From assembly GCA_943736015.1 (NCBI GenBank), contig OX031065.1, positions 33,556,427-33,620,426 on the forward strand: DNA of 64,000 nucleotides, read 5' to 3'. The notes under the pieces are model-generated. The model was not told where the DNA came from. It did no database searches and saw only the letters and a list, made by a program, of their open reading frames with translations. Numbering within the stretch: the first letter of the stretch is position 1; each line of letters starts with the position of its first letter. Shown here piece by piece: positions 52,866 through 63,524 of this stretch. This DNA comes from Tridacna crocea (taxonomy: Eukaryota; Mollusca; Bivalvia; Cardiida; Cardiidae). The position numbers and the translations under genes are program-made.

Positions 52866-53233
52866 CCTGTATTCACCAACCATTCTTAAGAAGGTTTTTT
52901 GTCTTATTCTGCAGAATTTTCAATATTTGAAAGTAACAGAACTTCTGATTGGCTAAACCATTCGCTTTAGCCAATCAGAAGTTATGTTACAAAAGGCTTC
53001 TCTGTCAGGGTCGTTTACCCTTTACCACACTTTGACAACTTTTAACCATCCTTTGAAAAAAGCTTTTTGAAAACATTTTGGGAAAAGGAGAAAATGCTGG
53101 TAACCAGCATTTTCTCCTTTTCCCAAAATGTTTTCTACTCCATCAAAAGACGATTGAGCCACATTGAAATTATCGTCTGAAAATGCTTTCAATTTGGACA
53201 AGGCTTAAAATTTGTCGTCTGGTAAAAGGTCAA
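52866..53233. repeat. Half of element G fused to family A right arm, then a full family A copy
   Basis: G stops just past its centre (AAGTTATGTTAC) and continues as AAAAGGCTTCTCTGTCAGGG, a family A right arm. 53013-53233 is a minus family A copy with paired stem variant ATTTTGGGAAAA opposite TTTTCCCAAAAT. Confidence 0.8.
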
Positions 53234-53541
53234 AACACTGGATTGTTGGGTACAGGGTAAATAGGCCTAACAAACAGAGAGGGGCGTAAAAAGATGTATT
53301 TACTAGATAACTGGTTCAGCATTTTTGTTATCTTTAACGCCTGGTCTGGTAGAAATAAAAGACACAGATGCATCTCCAGCTATAAAAGCTGATTTACTAA
53401 TTAGATTTTACACACCTTGGTTTTTATTGCCAGCATATACCTTAGCTCACTTGATATGAGAGTAAGGGTCGAACTTGTCTGGGGGTTTGATTTCAACAGC
53501 TGCTGACGACAGTTAAAGTCTTGTAGGACAACACTGTAGCT
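53234..53541. other. Intergenic, nothing recognised
   Basis: No coding signature or repeat is apparent apart from a short right-end scrap at about 53225-53265. Confidence 0.45.
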
Positions 53542-53750
53542 ATTTTACCAAACGAAAACAATTCAGACGACTCTGAATTGAAAGCATTTGCAGAAGACAA
53601 ATTGGATGTTGCTTATAAAATGAAATTTGTCTTTGAAAGGGTAGAAAACTGGAAAATGGGGGTGGGGGGGCGGGGGTAGAGGAATTGCTGGTTTCCAGTT
53701 GTACAAGTCTTTTCCATGGGGTCCTAAAAACTCGGAATTTTGTTTTAAAT
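53542..53750 (+). repeat. Family A copy with hairpin replaced by a G-rich tract
   Basis: Left arm good (GCATTTGCAGAAGAC). The stem gives way to a GGGGGTGGGGGGGCGGGGG-like run before a right-arm remnant. Confidence 0.72.
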
Positions 53751-53932
53751 TGTAACACACCGTTGCAGAAGGATAGACTGCTTGTTAGGCTACGGTGTTT
53801 AATTATGTATGGGTAAGTCTGAAGTATACGAAGATTTTCAATATTTCACAAGGATGTTTATAGTTTAAACATATTTTATTCATAGAATTACATAGTATTA
53901 CATAGAACATACATTCGGAACTATGTTTCTAT

Positions 53933-54104
53933 TTAACCTTTTACAAAACAATCCTTGGTTTTTACGACTTTGGGGAAGGAAGGATTTTGAAATCATTGTA
54001 GGATAAGGAGAAAATGCCGGTAACCAGCAATTTCTCCTCCCCCCCCCCACAATGTATTCAACCCCTATTAGAGACCGAAATCATCTTTTGAGCTATATAT
54101 TTAA
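53933..54104 (-). repeat. Family A hairpin MITE, left arm truncated
   Basis: Right arm and hairpin with a C run at its far side, then a short left arm to TTAA. Confidence 0.75.
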
Positions 54105-54392
54105 CCCTTTACCACACAATGACAACTTTTAACGACCCTGAGGAAGAGGCCTTTTGAAAATATTGTGGGAAAAGGAGAAAATGCTGGTACCCAGCATTTT
54201 CTCCTTTTTCCTCGATCTTTTCTACCCTATCAAAGCAAAATTGCACCATTTGAGCCACCACTTTGAAATTATCGTCTGCAAATGGTTTCAATTTGGATAG
54301 GTCTAAAATTTTGCTGTGTGGTAAGGATTAAGTGATTACATTCAGATGCTTTCAGTTTGGTCCAGTCACAAATTTTGTCATGTGGCAAAGAG
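54101..54392 (-). repeat. Family A hairpin MITE plus left-end scrap
   Basis: 54101-54331 is a full copy of the CACCATTTGAGCCAC subtype. A left end of another copy lies at 54338-54392. Confidence 0.85.
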
Positions 54393-54624
54393 TCAGTCTA
54401 ATGGGAAGGTCGATTCAGGATTGTACCAAGGTCATTTCCTACTGGACCAAGCGTTTGCTAGGAGTAAGATCAGATGTGGACTAATTTATTAAGATAGAAA
54501 ATATGTTAGTGTGGCAAAAATGATTTTTAGAATGCTATGTTTGTGTAAGAAGGTTGAGACTGTGTTATTCGTGTAAAGTAGTATGTTTTTCATGTCCAAT
54601 ATGATATTTTTTAAATATTAAAAA

Positions 54625-54692
54625 TTTGTAGAAAACATACTAAGTGTCCAGATAATTTTCTACTGTCAGTTCTGTTCTTCCCATCTATCTTC

Positions 54693-54741
<49 letters not shown>

Positions 54742-54768
54742 CAGCCAAGCAATCCATTTATTCACTGA
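54625..54768. repeat. Repeat I with (TATC)n microsatellite
   Basis: CCAGATAATTTTCTACTGTC, then about fifteen TATC units (54683-54740) and CCAGCCAAGCAATCCAT. The same segment with a shorter tract occurs at 62150-62262. Confidence 0.82.
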
Positions 54769-55000
54769 TTAACCCTTTTCCAAAAACGACAAACTTTTGG
54801 ACTAGACCAAATTGAAAGCATTTCCAGACGACAATTCAACTCTTGCTGAAAAGATGATTTCTGTCTATGATAGGGAAGAAAACATTGTGGAAAAAAGGAG
54901 AAAATGCTGGTAATCAGCATTTTTTCCTTTTCCCACAATGTTTTCAAAAGGCTACTATTCCAGACCCGTAAAAACCAGGGATTGTTTGGGAAAGGGTTAA
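54769..55000 (+). repeat. Family A hairpin MITE
   Basis: Full copy, TTAA at both ends, directly behind repeat I. Confidence 0.88.
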
Positions 55001-55284
55001 TCGATGTCCGTCTGTTCGGCGTCTGCCCAATTTAACGAACGGACGAACACATTGCGGACTCTTTAAAGTTGGAATCCTGAGCAGTTTTTACAAGAATACA
55101 ATGATAGATTTCTTTTTTTTCATCTCACCAGATGCAGTCTTAAATGGGGTTTTGTAACCCATTTCCATTCACGCACAAACACATCTCTTTAGAATGTTAT
55201 GTTCATTGATATCCGCACAACGAATTTCCTTAAGATGTAGATTATAATGCGTTCAAAATCATTAATCGCTTCCAAGATCTGGGC

Positions 55285-55482
55285 TCGTATATTCACCAAC
55301 CGTTCATAAGAACCTTCTTTGTCTTATTCTCCAGAATTTTCTATATTTGTAAGTAACACAACTTCTGATTGGCTAAACCTTTCGGTTTAGCCAATCAGAA
55401 GTTGCGTTACTTACAAATTTAGAAAACCTTGGAGAATAAGACCAAGAATATTCTTAAGAATGGTTGGTGAATACGGGCCCCG
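55285..55482. repeat. Palindromic element G, full copy
   Basis: Ends are CGTATATTCACCAACCGTTC and its inverse. The centre GATTGGCTAAACCTTTCGGTTTAGCCAATC-like core spans about 55368-55397. Confidence 0.88.
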
Positions 55483-56330
55483 CGGACCTTTGAAAGATAT
55501 TTTCAAACGATAAAATTGCTATGATCGATTAGGAAAATGTCTTTTTATCATAATTATATCTCGGTCCCAACGGAGTTGCGTTTGTTTAATTTTTCTAGGA
55601 ATTTATTGACTAACTTAAGCAGAACAGCATGACCCGGTACCAAAAGCTGTTTAAATATTTGCACAGATTGCGATGACAATTCAACCCTTTAAGTTCTGGG
55701 GGGAAAAATGGAGAACATTCAACCTGACTGTAAATATTGCGATTTACATGTGGAACAAACTCAGTTTGGTTTGAACAAGTTGGTTTCTTTAAAAAAAGAA
55801 GCCAGGAGGGGTCAGCATCAATGTTTTCAAATACATGTAGTTTATTGGCTTTCAATTTCAATATATTTTGGTACATGTAAACAGAACAGAATTTTATTTT
55901 GACTTGTACAAAGTACATCGTCAGTTACACTACAACATACAAAAAAAACCAAACGAGTAAAAAAGCCGCCGCGTAGAAACCTCATATGCTTTACATGACG
56001 GTAATTTGATCTTCTTGTCGCGTTTCCAAGTTGCATGTTCTTGTCCAGCGGTCTTCTTTCTCTTTTTTAACGAAAATCTTCTCATTTTTTCTTCCGCTTG
56101 GAATATTTGCATAAAAAAAAAAACATTACAATTATTAGAGAGGTTATTTGCAGCCATGGCAAATTATTCAATAAATCTTTTCCTGAAATTCGTCATCTAT
56201 AAAGATAAACCACGTCTCGGTCTTTTTATTTCGCTTTATTTACAAAACCATGACAAAACAGACTGTGTATCAAAGCAATTGCGCTAGAAGAAATAGAATT
56301 TAGACAGCAAATTCTGTGACAGTCTGCCTT
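55483..56330. other. Intergenic, no supported gene
   Basis: A Lys-rich open segment on the minus strand (about 55960-56130, EEKMRRFSLKKRKK) has an acceptor-like upstream edge but no recognisable family, so I do not call it a gene. Confidence 0.35.
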
Positions 56331-56557
56331 TTAACCCATTACCACACAATCCCTACTTTTGACGCCCCTGAGAAAGAAGCCTTCTGAAAACACTGTGGGA
56401 AAAGGAGAAAATGCTGGTAACCAGCATTTTCACCTTTTCCCACAGTTTTCTACCCTTCCCAGAACAAATTTCAATTTTTCAGTCGCCATTATTTTGTCGT
56501 TTGCAAATGCTTTCAATTTGGACCAGTCTAAAATTTTCTTGTGTGGTAAAGAGTTAA
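56331..56557 (-). repeat. Family A hairpin MITE
   Basis: Near-consensus copy, TTAA at both ends, ACACTGTGGG stem subtype. Confidence 0.9.
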
Positions 56558-56609
56558 ACTCACCACTGTTGGAGAGGTCGGATGTCCTCTCCAATAATCT
56601 TTTTGTATG

Positions 56610-56690
56610 AACAGAGCGGACTAAAATTCATTCTGTTTGTTTTGTGCAGTCTGATATTGGACCTTTACTATCCAGGTCTTTGTCTTTAAG
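56610..56690. repeat. Family B fragment
   Basis: GTGCAGTCTGATATTGGACC with a degenerate partner. Confidence 0.55.
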
Positions 56691-56695
56691 TCACG

Positions 56696-57022
56696 TTAAC
56701 CCTTTACCAATCAATCCCAGGTTTTTTCGACCCTGAGACAAAAGCCTCTTGAAAACATTGTGGGAAGAGGAGAAAATGCTGGTAATCAGCATTTTCTCCT
56801 TTCCCGCAATGTTTATTTTTACCCTGCAGGCCAAATTGAAAGTACTTGCAGACGATACAAAATAAATGTAACTCAAAAACTGAAATTTGATTCCAGCAGA
56901 GTAGCAATCACTGTAGGAAAAGGAGAAAATGCTGGCCACCAGCATTTTCTCCTTTTCCCACAATGTTTTCAAAAGGCTTCTGTCTCAAGAGTAGTAAAAA
57001 CCAGGGATTGTGTGGTAATGGT
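56696..57022. repeat. Two family A copies fused in inverted order
   Basis: A minus right arm and hairpin (56696-56829) join directly to a plus left arm (GCCAAATTGAAAGTACTTGC), hairpin and right arm (56830-57022). Outer ends are both right ends. Confidence 0.83.
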
Positions 57023-57093
57023 CTGATCAATTTTGACGTTTAATTGTAAATTGCGTAATGGCCTGGATTAAAAAATCATGCTAAACTGCATTC

Positions 57094-57245
57094 GATGATG
57101 ATGATGATGATGATGACTGTAGGGTTTGGGACCCTCCGTGGTCTAGGCATATATGATATGGACTATTTGAGAGAAAGAATCGGACAAAAAGAAATCCGGG
57201 TACAAGCCCCAAGCTCTTCTACTTTTAACTCATTTCGTTTCGACG
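57094..57245 (-). mobile_element. SINE 3' part with (ATC)n tail
   Basis: The body is shared with 39225-39350 (TCCGTGGTCTAGGCAT, AGAGAGAAAGAATCGGACA). The (GATGAT)n run at 57094-57116 is the 3' tail on the minus strand. Confidence 0.6.
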
Positions 57246-57351
57246 GAAGACCTGTTTGATTTTTTACAGCTGAGATGTGGGGAACAAAATCCAATGCAGA
57301 ATTCCAGATAGATAGAGTGATTTGATTTCAAAATTGAATATATCAGTTAAT

Positions 57352-57640
57352 CTCCACTAAACCCTATATTATGGGTATTCATTAGAATCGTCTCGTCCAG
57401 ACGATTCTAATGAGTACACACAGTATAGGGTTTCGAAGAGGAATAATGGAATAAGAAAACCATCACTCCCCCCTCTTATCTCGAGGTCTTGCAGTGTCAC
57501 CTTTTACCATGTGTTCTGCTGGTCTCCACTAAACCCTATATTGTGGGTACTCATTAGAACCGTCTTGTCCAGACGATTCTAATGAGTACCCACAATATAG
57601 GGTGTCGAAGAGAAATAATGGATTAAGAAAAAAAACCCTC
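57352..57640. repeat. Palindrome C, two tandem copies
   Basis: Two units 173 bp apart, each CCACTAAACCCTATATT...CCAGACGATTCTAATGAG...ATAGGGT followed by TCGAAGAG-AATAATGGA. Each folds into a hairpin of about 30 bp. Confidence 0.86.
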
Positions 57641-58374
57641 ATAGCCAACTTTCACGGACATGCCTTATCAGCAGTCTCGCATATCAACAAATCGATGAAA
57701 AAAATCGATATCATACGTAAAGGTCCGGGAGTTTCCGGAGTTTGGCGAACTTACACCATGTATACAAGTAATCGATATTCAATAGCCTGCAGCGATAAAA
57801 GATAAGAGAAACGTAACATTACGTAACAGTGGCCTGCTTCAAATTCACAATCCTTGCCCAGACGGTATATCTGTCCTGGCAGGATTTTTTTTTTCGACTT
57901 TAACCTAAACTCTTTGTCTGGTACAGCACAGTGTGGCTCTTGAATATCAGTATCAGACTGCACATAATGCACCCTTCATTAGACTCAACAGCATATTGGA
58001 ATAACATCTCCTTACAAACCGAGATTTTTCTTGAGAAAAGAACATTGAAATTGTTATATTTCAGCTTTATTTGTCGGTTTGCAATTCATTTATCCTCGGA
58101 TTAAGGGTTAAGTTTTGATTCTCTGAGACATAAACTGATCGGTCCTAAAACTGCTCTCGACACATGCACTTTTTGTAGTCTGATCCTGAAATCTTATCCG
58201 TCCAAATGCACTTTTGCTGACATTGTAGATTTATATCAGGCTGCATAAAACAAGCTGTCTGATCTTGGACCTGATTGATTCTATAAGGCGAAAATTATTT
58301 TGATTAAAAAAAGCTTTGATATTTATGGCAAAATTAACAAGTTGAATTCAGCAGAAAATTCGGCCTTTTGATAA
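57641..58374. other. Intergenic with family B scraps
   Basis: Family B-like pieces at about 57900-57975 and 58215-58290 (GTAGATTTATATCAGGCTGC). No gene recognised. Confidence 0.45.
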
Positions 58375-58868
58375 TACCAGTTTCATACTACAGCAATCTA
58401 ACGGACCTGAGAGAAAAGGCTTTTGTAAACTTTGCTGGAAAGGGAGAAAATTTTCTCCTGTTCCAAAAATGTTCTACCTTTTCAAAGACAGACATTATCA
58501 TTTGAGTTGCATCTAATTTGTTGTCTGCCAATGTTTTTAACTTGGTGGTGTCCAAAATTTCGTCATTCGTTTTTTTTTTTATGAAAAGAATTGCTTTATG
58601 TGGCAGTTACATCACCAATCCGACCCTGAGAAAGAAAGACCAATCCGACCCTGAAAAAGCAAGAAAAGGAGAAAATACTTGTGGTGGGCAATTTCTCATT
58701 TTCCCTAGGGATCGTATATAACATGTTTTCTACGATTCCTGTTCTCCCACAGTGTTTTCTACCCTTTCGAAAGCAAGTCTCATTATGTGCCGTATTTTTC
58801 GTCTGTAAGTTCTTTCAATTTGAAAAAAAAGATCATAATATGTTTTGTCGTTTAGTAAATAGCTAATG
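58375..58868 (-). repeat. Two decayed family A copies
   Basis: 58375-58570 and 58640-58868 retain right-arm, stem and left-arm landmarks (TTGTCTGCCAATGTTTTTAA; CAGTGTTTTCTACCCTTTCG). Confidence 0.62.
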
Positions 58869-60219
58869 GTTATATCTTGATTGGGTAAACATTGTCTTTT
58901 GTGTGCATGTGTGGTTTAATGGTTTTGATTTTTATAATTTCTTCTTTCAACGATTTTTACAAGAAAAAAGGTTGGGAAGGCGGAGAAATAAAACTGTTAT
59001 AGCACATAAAATAATTTGAACAACGGCTGCTCAGAACCATTAGAGTAAATTTACATGGTTTTACGCAGACGAAAAGTTACAGATTCGGCATATAAAAAAG
59101 CATTCATTCAAAGTTGGTTTTCATCGAACAAATAAAAGAAAACGGTTCGTTCCGAACATTCCATGTACTGTGTGGCGCCGATTTGTATTTTGGCATAATG
59201 ATGGATGTTGCATTTGCTTACAATGTCTACTATATACTATCAATAAATATATTAAGATGTTTCCATTTTGAGCGAGTCTAAAAGCTGTTTAAGTATAAGT
59301 ATTTCTTTCGGAACAACTTAGATCTATCTATGCACTAAACTATATCTTTATATATAAAAAGTAGGTCCAAGCTATTATTATCACACAAGTTTAAAAACGC
59401 TGCAGATGTATTATATATACTTAAGATTCTTTTTATTGCATCCGAAATGGGGGGAAAATGTGCTCGAGACTCAACGTAAAGTTACTAAAAGGTTCGTGTT
59501 GAAAGTATCATAACAGATCAGCACTTGTAAACTGATCCGATGCTACACTCTAGCGCCGCTTACAGGCATGATAAAGATAAAAAGGTATTTCTTCCTCTAA
59601 AAAAGTTATGTATGGTGTCATTTCAACTAAGCATCAGTAGAATTTCACCAGCAAGCTATGTTTAAAAACCGGTTTCAAACCAAGATACATGTAAATCATT
59701 CTTAATACAAGGTTGATTACATACTATTTCTTGAAATGATAAATAATGATTACGCAGCAGGTAACTTTTTAAGTTACTGGTAAAGGAGAAGTAGCTTGTA
59801 TTATTCCCATTTCCGTGTACATGCATGGTCTATGTCATTTTTTTTTCTCTTTTATTCACTCACAGCGGTTATGCTTTTTGCAGGTTATATCGTTTTTAAA
59901 GATGGAAGAACCTTACTGTTTAGGCTAATTCTTCCAATGAACAATTAAAATATTAAAGATATTAAAGGGAGGAGGACATTTGAAAGAAGGGAGAAACTGT
60001 TTGATTTATGTAAAAGAAAAGTTGTCAATTTTGATCTAGTGTTGTCATTCTTTGAATGGTAAATACTCTTTGCAGGAGAAACCGATTGAGTGATGTAGAT
60101 AATATTGTTTGAAAAGTAGAAGATAACTTGTAAAAAGATAATACGCCTATTTCCATATTTTATCCTAAACAATCAACAGCAGGGTCGTTAGATGCCTTAT
60201 TTATACAGTAACAGGTTAA
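58869..60219. other. AT-rich intergenic, no gene or repeat recognised
   Basis: Contrasts with the rest of the window in lacking hairpin elements. The open frame at 59945-60172 has no coding support. Confidence 0.5.
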
Positions 60220-60415
60220 GTTTATTATTTGAATCTTTACCAAAGGACAAAAATTCAGACTTGTTTAAAGTGAAGTAATTTTCTTAAGACAAATAAAGCA
60301 CGGAAAAAATGGAACTTTATCTTTTATTGAGTTAAAAATAGTGTAAGAAAAGGAGAAAATGTTGGCAACCAGCGTTTAAATTTTTTTCTTCAATGTTTTC
60401 AAAGGCCTTCTATGT
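60220..60415 (+). repeat. Family A hairpin MITE, decayed
   Basis: Left terminus, AAAAGGAGAAAATGTTGG stem and AATGTTTTCAAAGGCCTTCT are the only clear parts. Confidence 0.58.
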
Positions 60416-60899
60416 GATATGACAAATCAAAGACCGATGTGAAAAAAGCAAGGAAACATGAGTTTGTGAGCTGTCGCCAGAAAAAAAAAATTATACGGCA
60501 TTAATTTCTAAAAAGCTGAAAAGTTAAAAAAAAATCATCAAACATACATTTTCTTATTTCATATGTCAATCTTAATCAATGTAAAAAGAAATAATTTCAT
60601 AAGTATTAAATTCTGGTCTTTCAGATAAATAGGATACATAATAAAACATGTTAGGGATACTGTCAGGATCAAACGGTATTCAATCTGAAAACAACCCGGG
60701 TATAAATTCCAGTTTATAATCATGTGGATACATGAATATCATAAACATAGCAGGGGGTCCGTTTGTCAATGAAACATTACGTAACACAATAAAGATACCC
60801 GGCTGGCTTATCTAATAGTAAGACTCGGCCAATATCGGCAAAGTCCGGCATAATCCGAACGTTCACGGAAAAAGAAAAAAATAGGATAGTGGCATTAAA

Positions 60900-61230
60900 A
60901 AACTGTAAAAAGGACCAAAAGTTTATTTTTTTAAATTACTCAAAATTATACCATTTGAAAGAGAAATTAATAAAGTAACTCACTCCACTTGAGATAATTT
61001 TGACTTTTCAACAGAATGAAAGAAAATTAAACAAATATTACAGTTTTTGACCTCGGAAAATGCGTTTTTCCTCTTTATTCTATGTAAACCATACCTACAA
61101 TTTTTAAGTTAAAAAAGGACCAAAAGTTTCTTTTTCGAAATTTTTAAAACTAAGTTCATTTGAAAGAGAATAAATTGAACTTGCTTAACCCACTTGAGAT
61201 AATTTTCAATTCTGAAAATTGATGAAGTTA
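60900..61230 (+). repeat. Direct duplication, ~205-bp period
   Basis: AAAAAGGACCAAAAGTTT...CATTTGAAAGAGAA...CCACTTGAGATAATTTT occurs at about 60905-61000 and 61110-61205. The preceding 60416-60899 holds nothing I recognise. Confidence 0.75.
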
Positions 61231-62032
61231 TAAGCGTTTATTTACCTAGTCCCTTCATAATTCTATATAAAAAGATGCAGGTAAAATTGGCCGATATCGA
61301 TTTTTCCATGTCCGCGAAAGTTGGCTATGCTTATCTGAAGCTCTTGCAGCGTCACCTTTTACCATGTGTTCTGCTGGTCATCAGTCTTTTGACAAGAGTG
61401 CAATCAAAGTTTTTTCTTTCTGAAAATATTAACTCCGTAACTATCATGTATTTTGCTCTTTTTTTCTTTGCCTTGAATGAAAGGTCTTTTAGTGACGACC
61501 TTTCAAAGTAAAGGAAAATAAACACAGAAAAACAAACAGAAACTTAGTTAATGTATATGAAAGGATTCCCTGACCTTGCCTATCTTTTGGCAAAAGTCAT
61601 GACCTTCTTGGGTAAACTGTCACTTAATCTCGTCTTTAACCAGGCTTTCTTCCCAGCTGAACTGTGCAACGAAATAAATACATGTACATGTATAGATAGT
61701 TTCTCTTTTTTAACGAGGTTTTATTCCATTGTTGTTTTCTTTGATCAACCGGAAGTGTAGGTGCATCGCCGTGTACAGCATATCCTGCCGCAATTAAAAA
61801 ATAGATCATAAATATCTGACGCTTAAAACAGACGATTGATCTATCAGAACCTCTGGTTCAAATTTGATAAACCTGTAAATCACCAACAGTCTGACGAATT
61901 AAAGTCGTCTTCGTTAACAAAATCAATCTCTCAAGAAAGAGTGATATCCCAAATATGTGATGTCTGGAAAGTCGCGGACAGTGTGGAGTAGTGTAGGGAT
62001 TGGAGTGAGGGTGGGGCGGGGGGAGCGCGTTT
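61231..62032. other. Intergenic, one open frame of doubtful status
   Basis: The frame at 61275-61511 has a hydrophobic stretch (HLLPCVLLVISLLTRVQS). Part of it (61343-61379) is a 37-nt segment also present at 57488-57524, so it is not called a gene. Confidence 0.35.
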
Positions 62033-62347
62033 TAACTCATTACCCAAAAACAAAAATATACACTTATCAAAATTAAAAGCATTTGCAGAGGACAGTCTCA
62101 ATATGGCTCATAAGATAGAACTTGTATTTTACAGAGGAGAAAACAATTTGTAGAAAACAAGCCAAGTTTCCAGATAATTTTCTACTGTCAGTTCTGTTCT
62201 ATCTATCCATCTATCCGTCCATCCATCCAGCCAAGCCATCCATTCATCAATTGATTAACCCTGGTTACCAGCATTTTCTCCTTTTCCCATTATGTTTTCA
62301 AAAGACTGCTTCCTTTGGTTTGTTTAAAGTCGGGATTGTGTGGTAGA
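62033..62347 (+). repeat. Family A copy interrupted by repeat I
   Basis: Left arm at 62033-62150, repeat I at 62150-62262, then the rest of the hairpin and the right arm to 62347. Confidence 0.82.
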
Positions 62348-62379
62348 TGACTGCGAATATATCTCTGTATAAATGACGT

Positions 62380-62513
62380 CAAACAATCCTAAATCATAAT
62401 TATGAAAATGTTGTGACTTAAGGAGACATTTGTCGGTACCGTCACTTTCTCCTTTTGTTACAATGTTTTGAAATGTCTGTTGCAAGATGTGGTCTGTTGG
62501 TAAAAAATTGATT
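62380..62513 (-). repeat. Family A copy, decayed
   Basis: Stem and hairpin core (GGAGACATTTGTCGGTACCG) with a short tail. Confidence 0.5.
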
Positions 62514-62549
62514 CCTCTCAATATTTTTTCCGCTCCAGAATAAAGCAAC

Positions 62550-62665
62550 ACCTTATTCATCTCTAACTAGTACTCGGATAGGGCTTTGTAGTGTCTTGCC
62601 TAAGGCCACTTCCGCAAGTGAGGACCGAACCCGGGACATCAATGTTTCGAATCCTTCACTGCTGA
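62550..62665 (-). mobile_element. tRNA-derived SINE head
   Basis: Minus strand: GTGGCTCAGCAGTGAAGGAT (box A), then CGGGTTCGGTCC (box B) and CCTTAGGCAAGACACTACAA, the common post-tRNA motif of animal SINEs. Confidence 0.7.
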
Positions 62666-62964
62666 GCCACAGAGGACCTCCTGTGGTTTTGTAAAGTGTC
62701 AAAGTTTGACTTGCTAAGTTTACGATTGTAATCGGCACGACGCGGTTTGTTTACATTCTTTCCTTGACATGGTTGGCATTTGTGCAATTTAGATGACCGC
62801 ATGAGGTCATCCTGGATCGATTTTACTCCTTAGTATAACGTTTAACGCCGTTCTTAACAATATTTAGTTATACAGCGGTGGCCAGTGCACCTATCCATGC
62901 TTTCCCGGAGTTTCCTGTACTAGTTTTTTGGCATAATATTCTTTGCTAGTCATTGACTGCTTTT

Positions 62965-63065
62965 CCGTGCATAACAATTACTAGCATTTATTCTGTCGTC
63001 CATAGTGTTTTCAGAAACCCATTTCATCATGGTCGTTAAAATGCAGGTATTACGGTAAATGAATT
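62965..63065 (+). repeat. Family A right half, decayed
   Basis: TACTAGCATTTATTCTGTCG stem remnant and a weak right arm. Nothing is recognised at 62666-62964. Confidence 0.5.
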
Positions 63066-63199
63066 TAGTCTATCACCAAACAGACTAAAGGTGGCTACAA
63101 AGCTAACAAGTACAAATAGGCTAACACGAGACAATTACATTTGATTATGTAGTCTGATCTTATTATACGTTGATGCAGTTTGTAGTCGTAAAGATTCTT

Positions 63200-63413
63200 T
63201 TGACTCATTACCAAACGACAAAATTTTAGGTTTGTCCAAATCGAAAGCATTTGCAGACGACAAAATAAAAAAGACTGAAAATTTGAAATTTGTTTTGTGA
63301 CGAGTAGAAAACATTGTGGGAAAAGGAGAAAATGCTGGTCACCAGCATTTTCTCCGTTTCCCACACTATTTTCTAAAGGCTTCAAAAATAGGGATTGTGT
63401 GGTAATGGGTTAA
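63200..63413 (+). repeat. Family A hairpin MITE, right arm shortened
   Basis: TTGA on the left, TTAA on the right. Hairpin with CTGGTCACCAG tip. Part of the right arm is missing. Confidence 0.87.
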
Positions 63414-63524
63414 CCCATTACCACACAATCCCTACTTTTGACATTTTTATCAAATTTGAAATTGTCGTCTGCAAGCTCTTTGAGTTTGGAAGAGTCTAAA
63501 ATTTATCGTTTGGGAAAGAGTTAA
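63410..63524 (-). repeat. Family A copy lacking the hairpin
   Basis: Right terminus joins directly to the left arm (TTTTGACATTTTTATCAAAT), so stem and tip are gone. Head to head with the preceding copy around a shared TTAA. Confidence 0.84.

Noticed and set aside
55930-56157. Lys/Arg-rich minus-strand frame (RRFSLKKRKKTAGQE)
   Set aside because: Possible acceptor but no family match, no partner exon and a low-complexity composition.
61275-61511. Frame with a hydrophobic signal-like segment
   Set aside because: No Kozak or splice support, and part of it duplicates a noncoding segment at 57.5 kb.
62550-62665. Functional tRNA gene
   Set aside because: Box A and box B are present but the cloverleaf is not complete and a SINE-type body follows.
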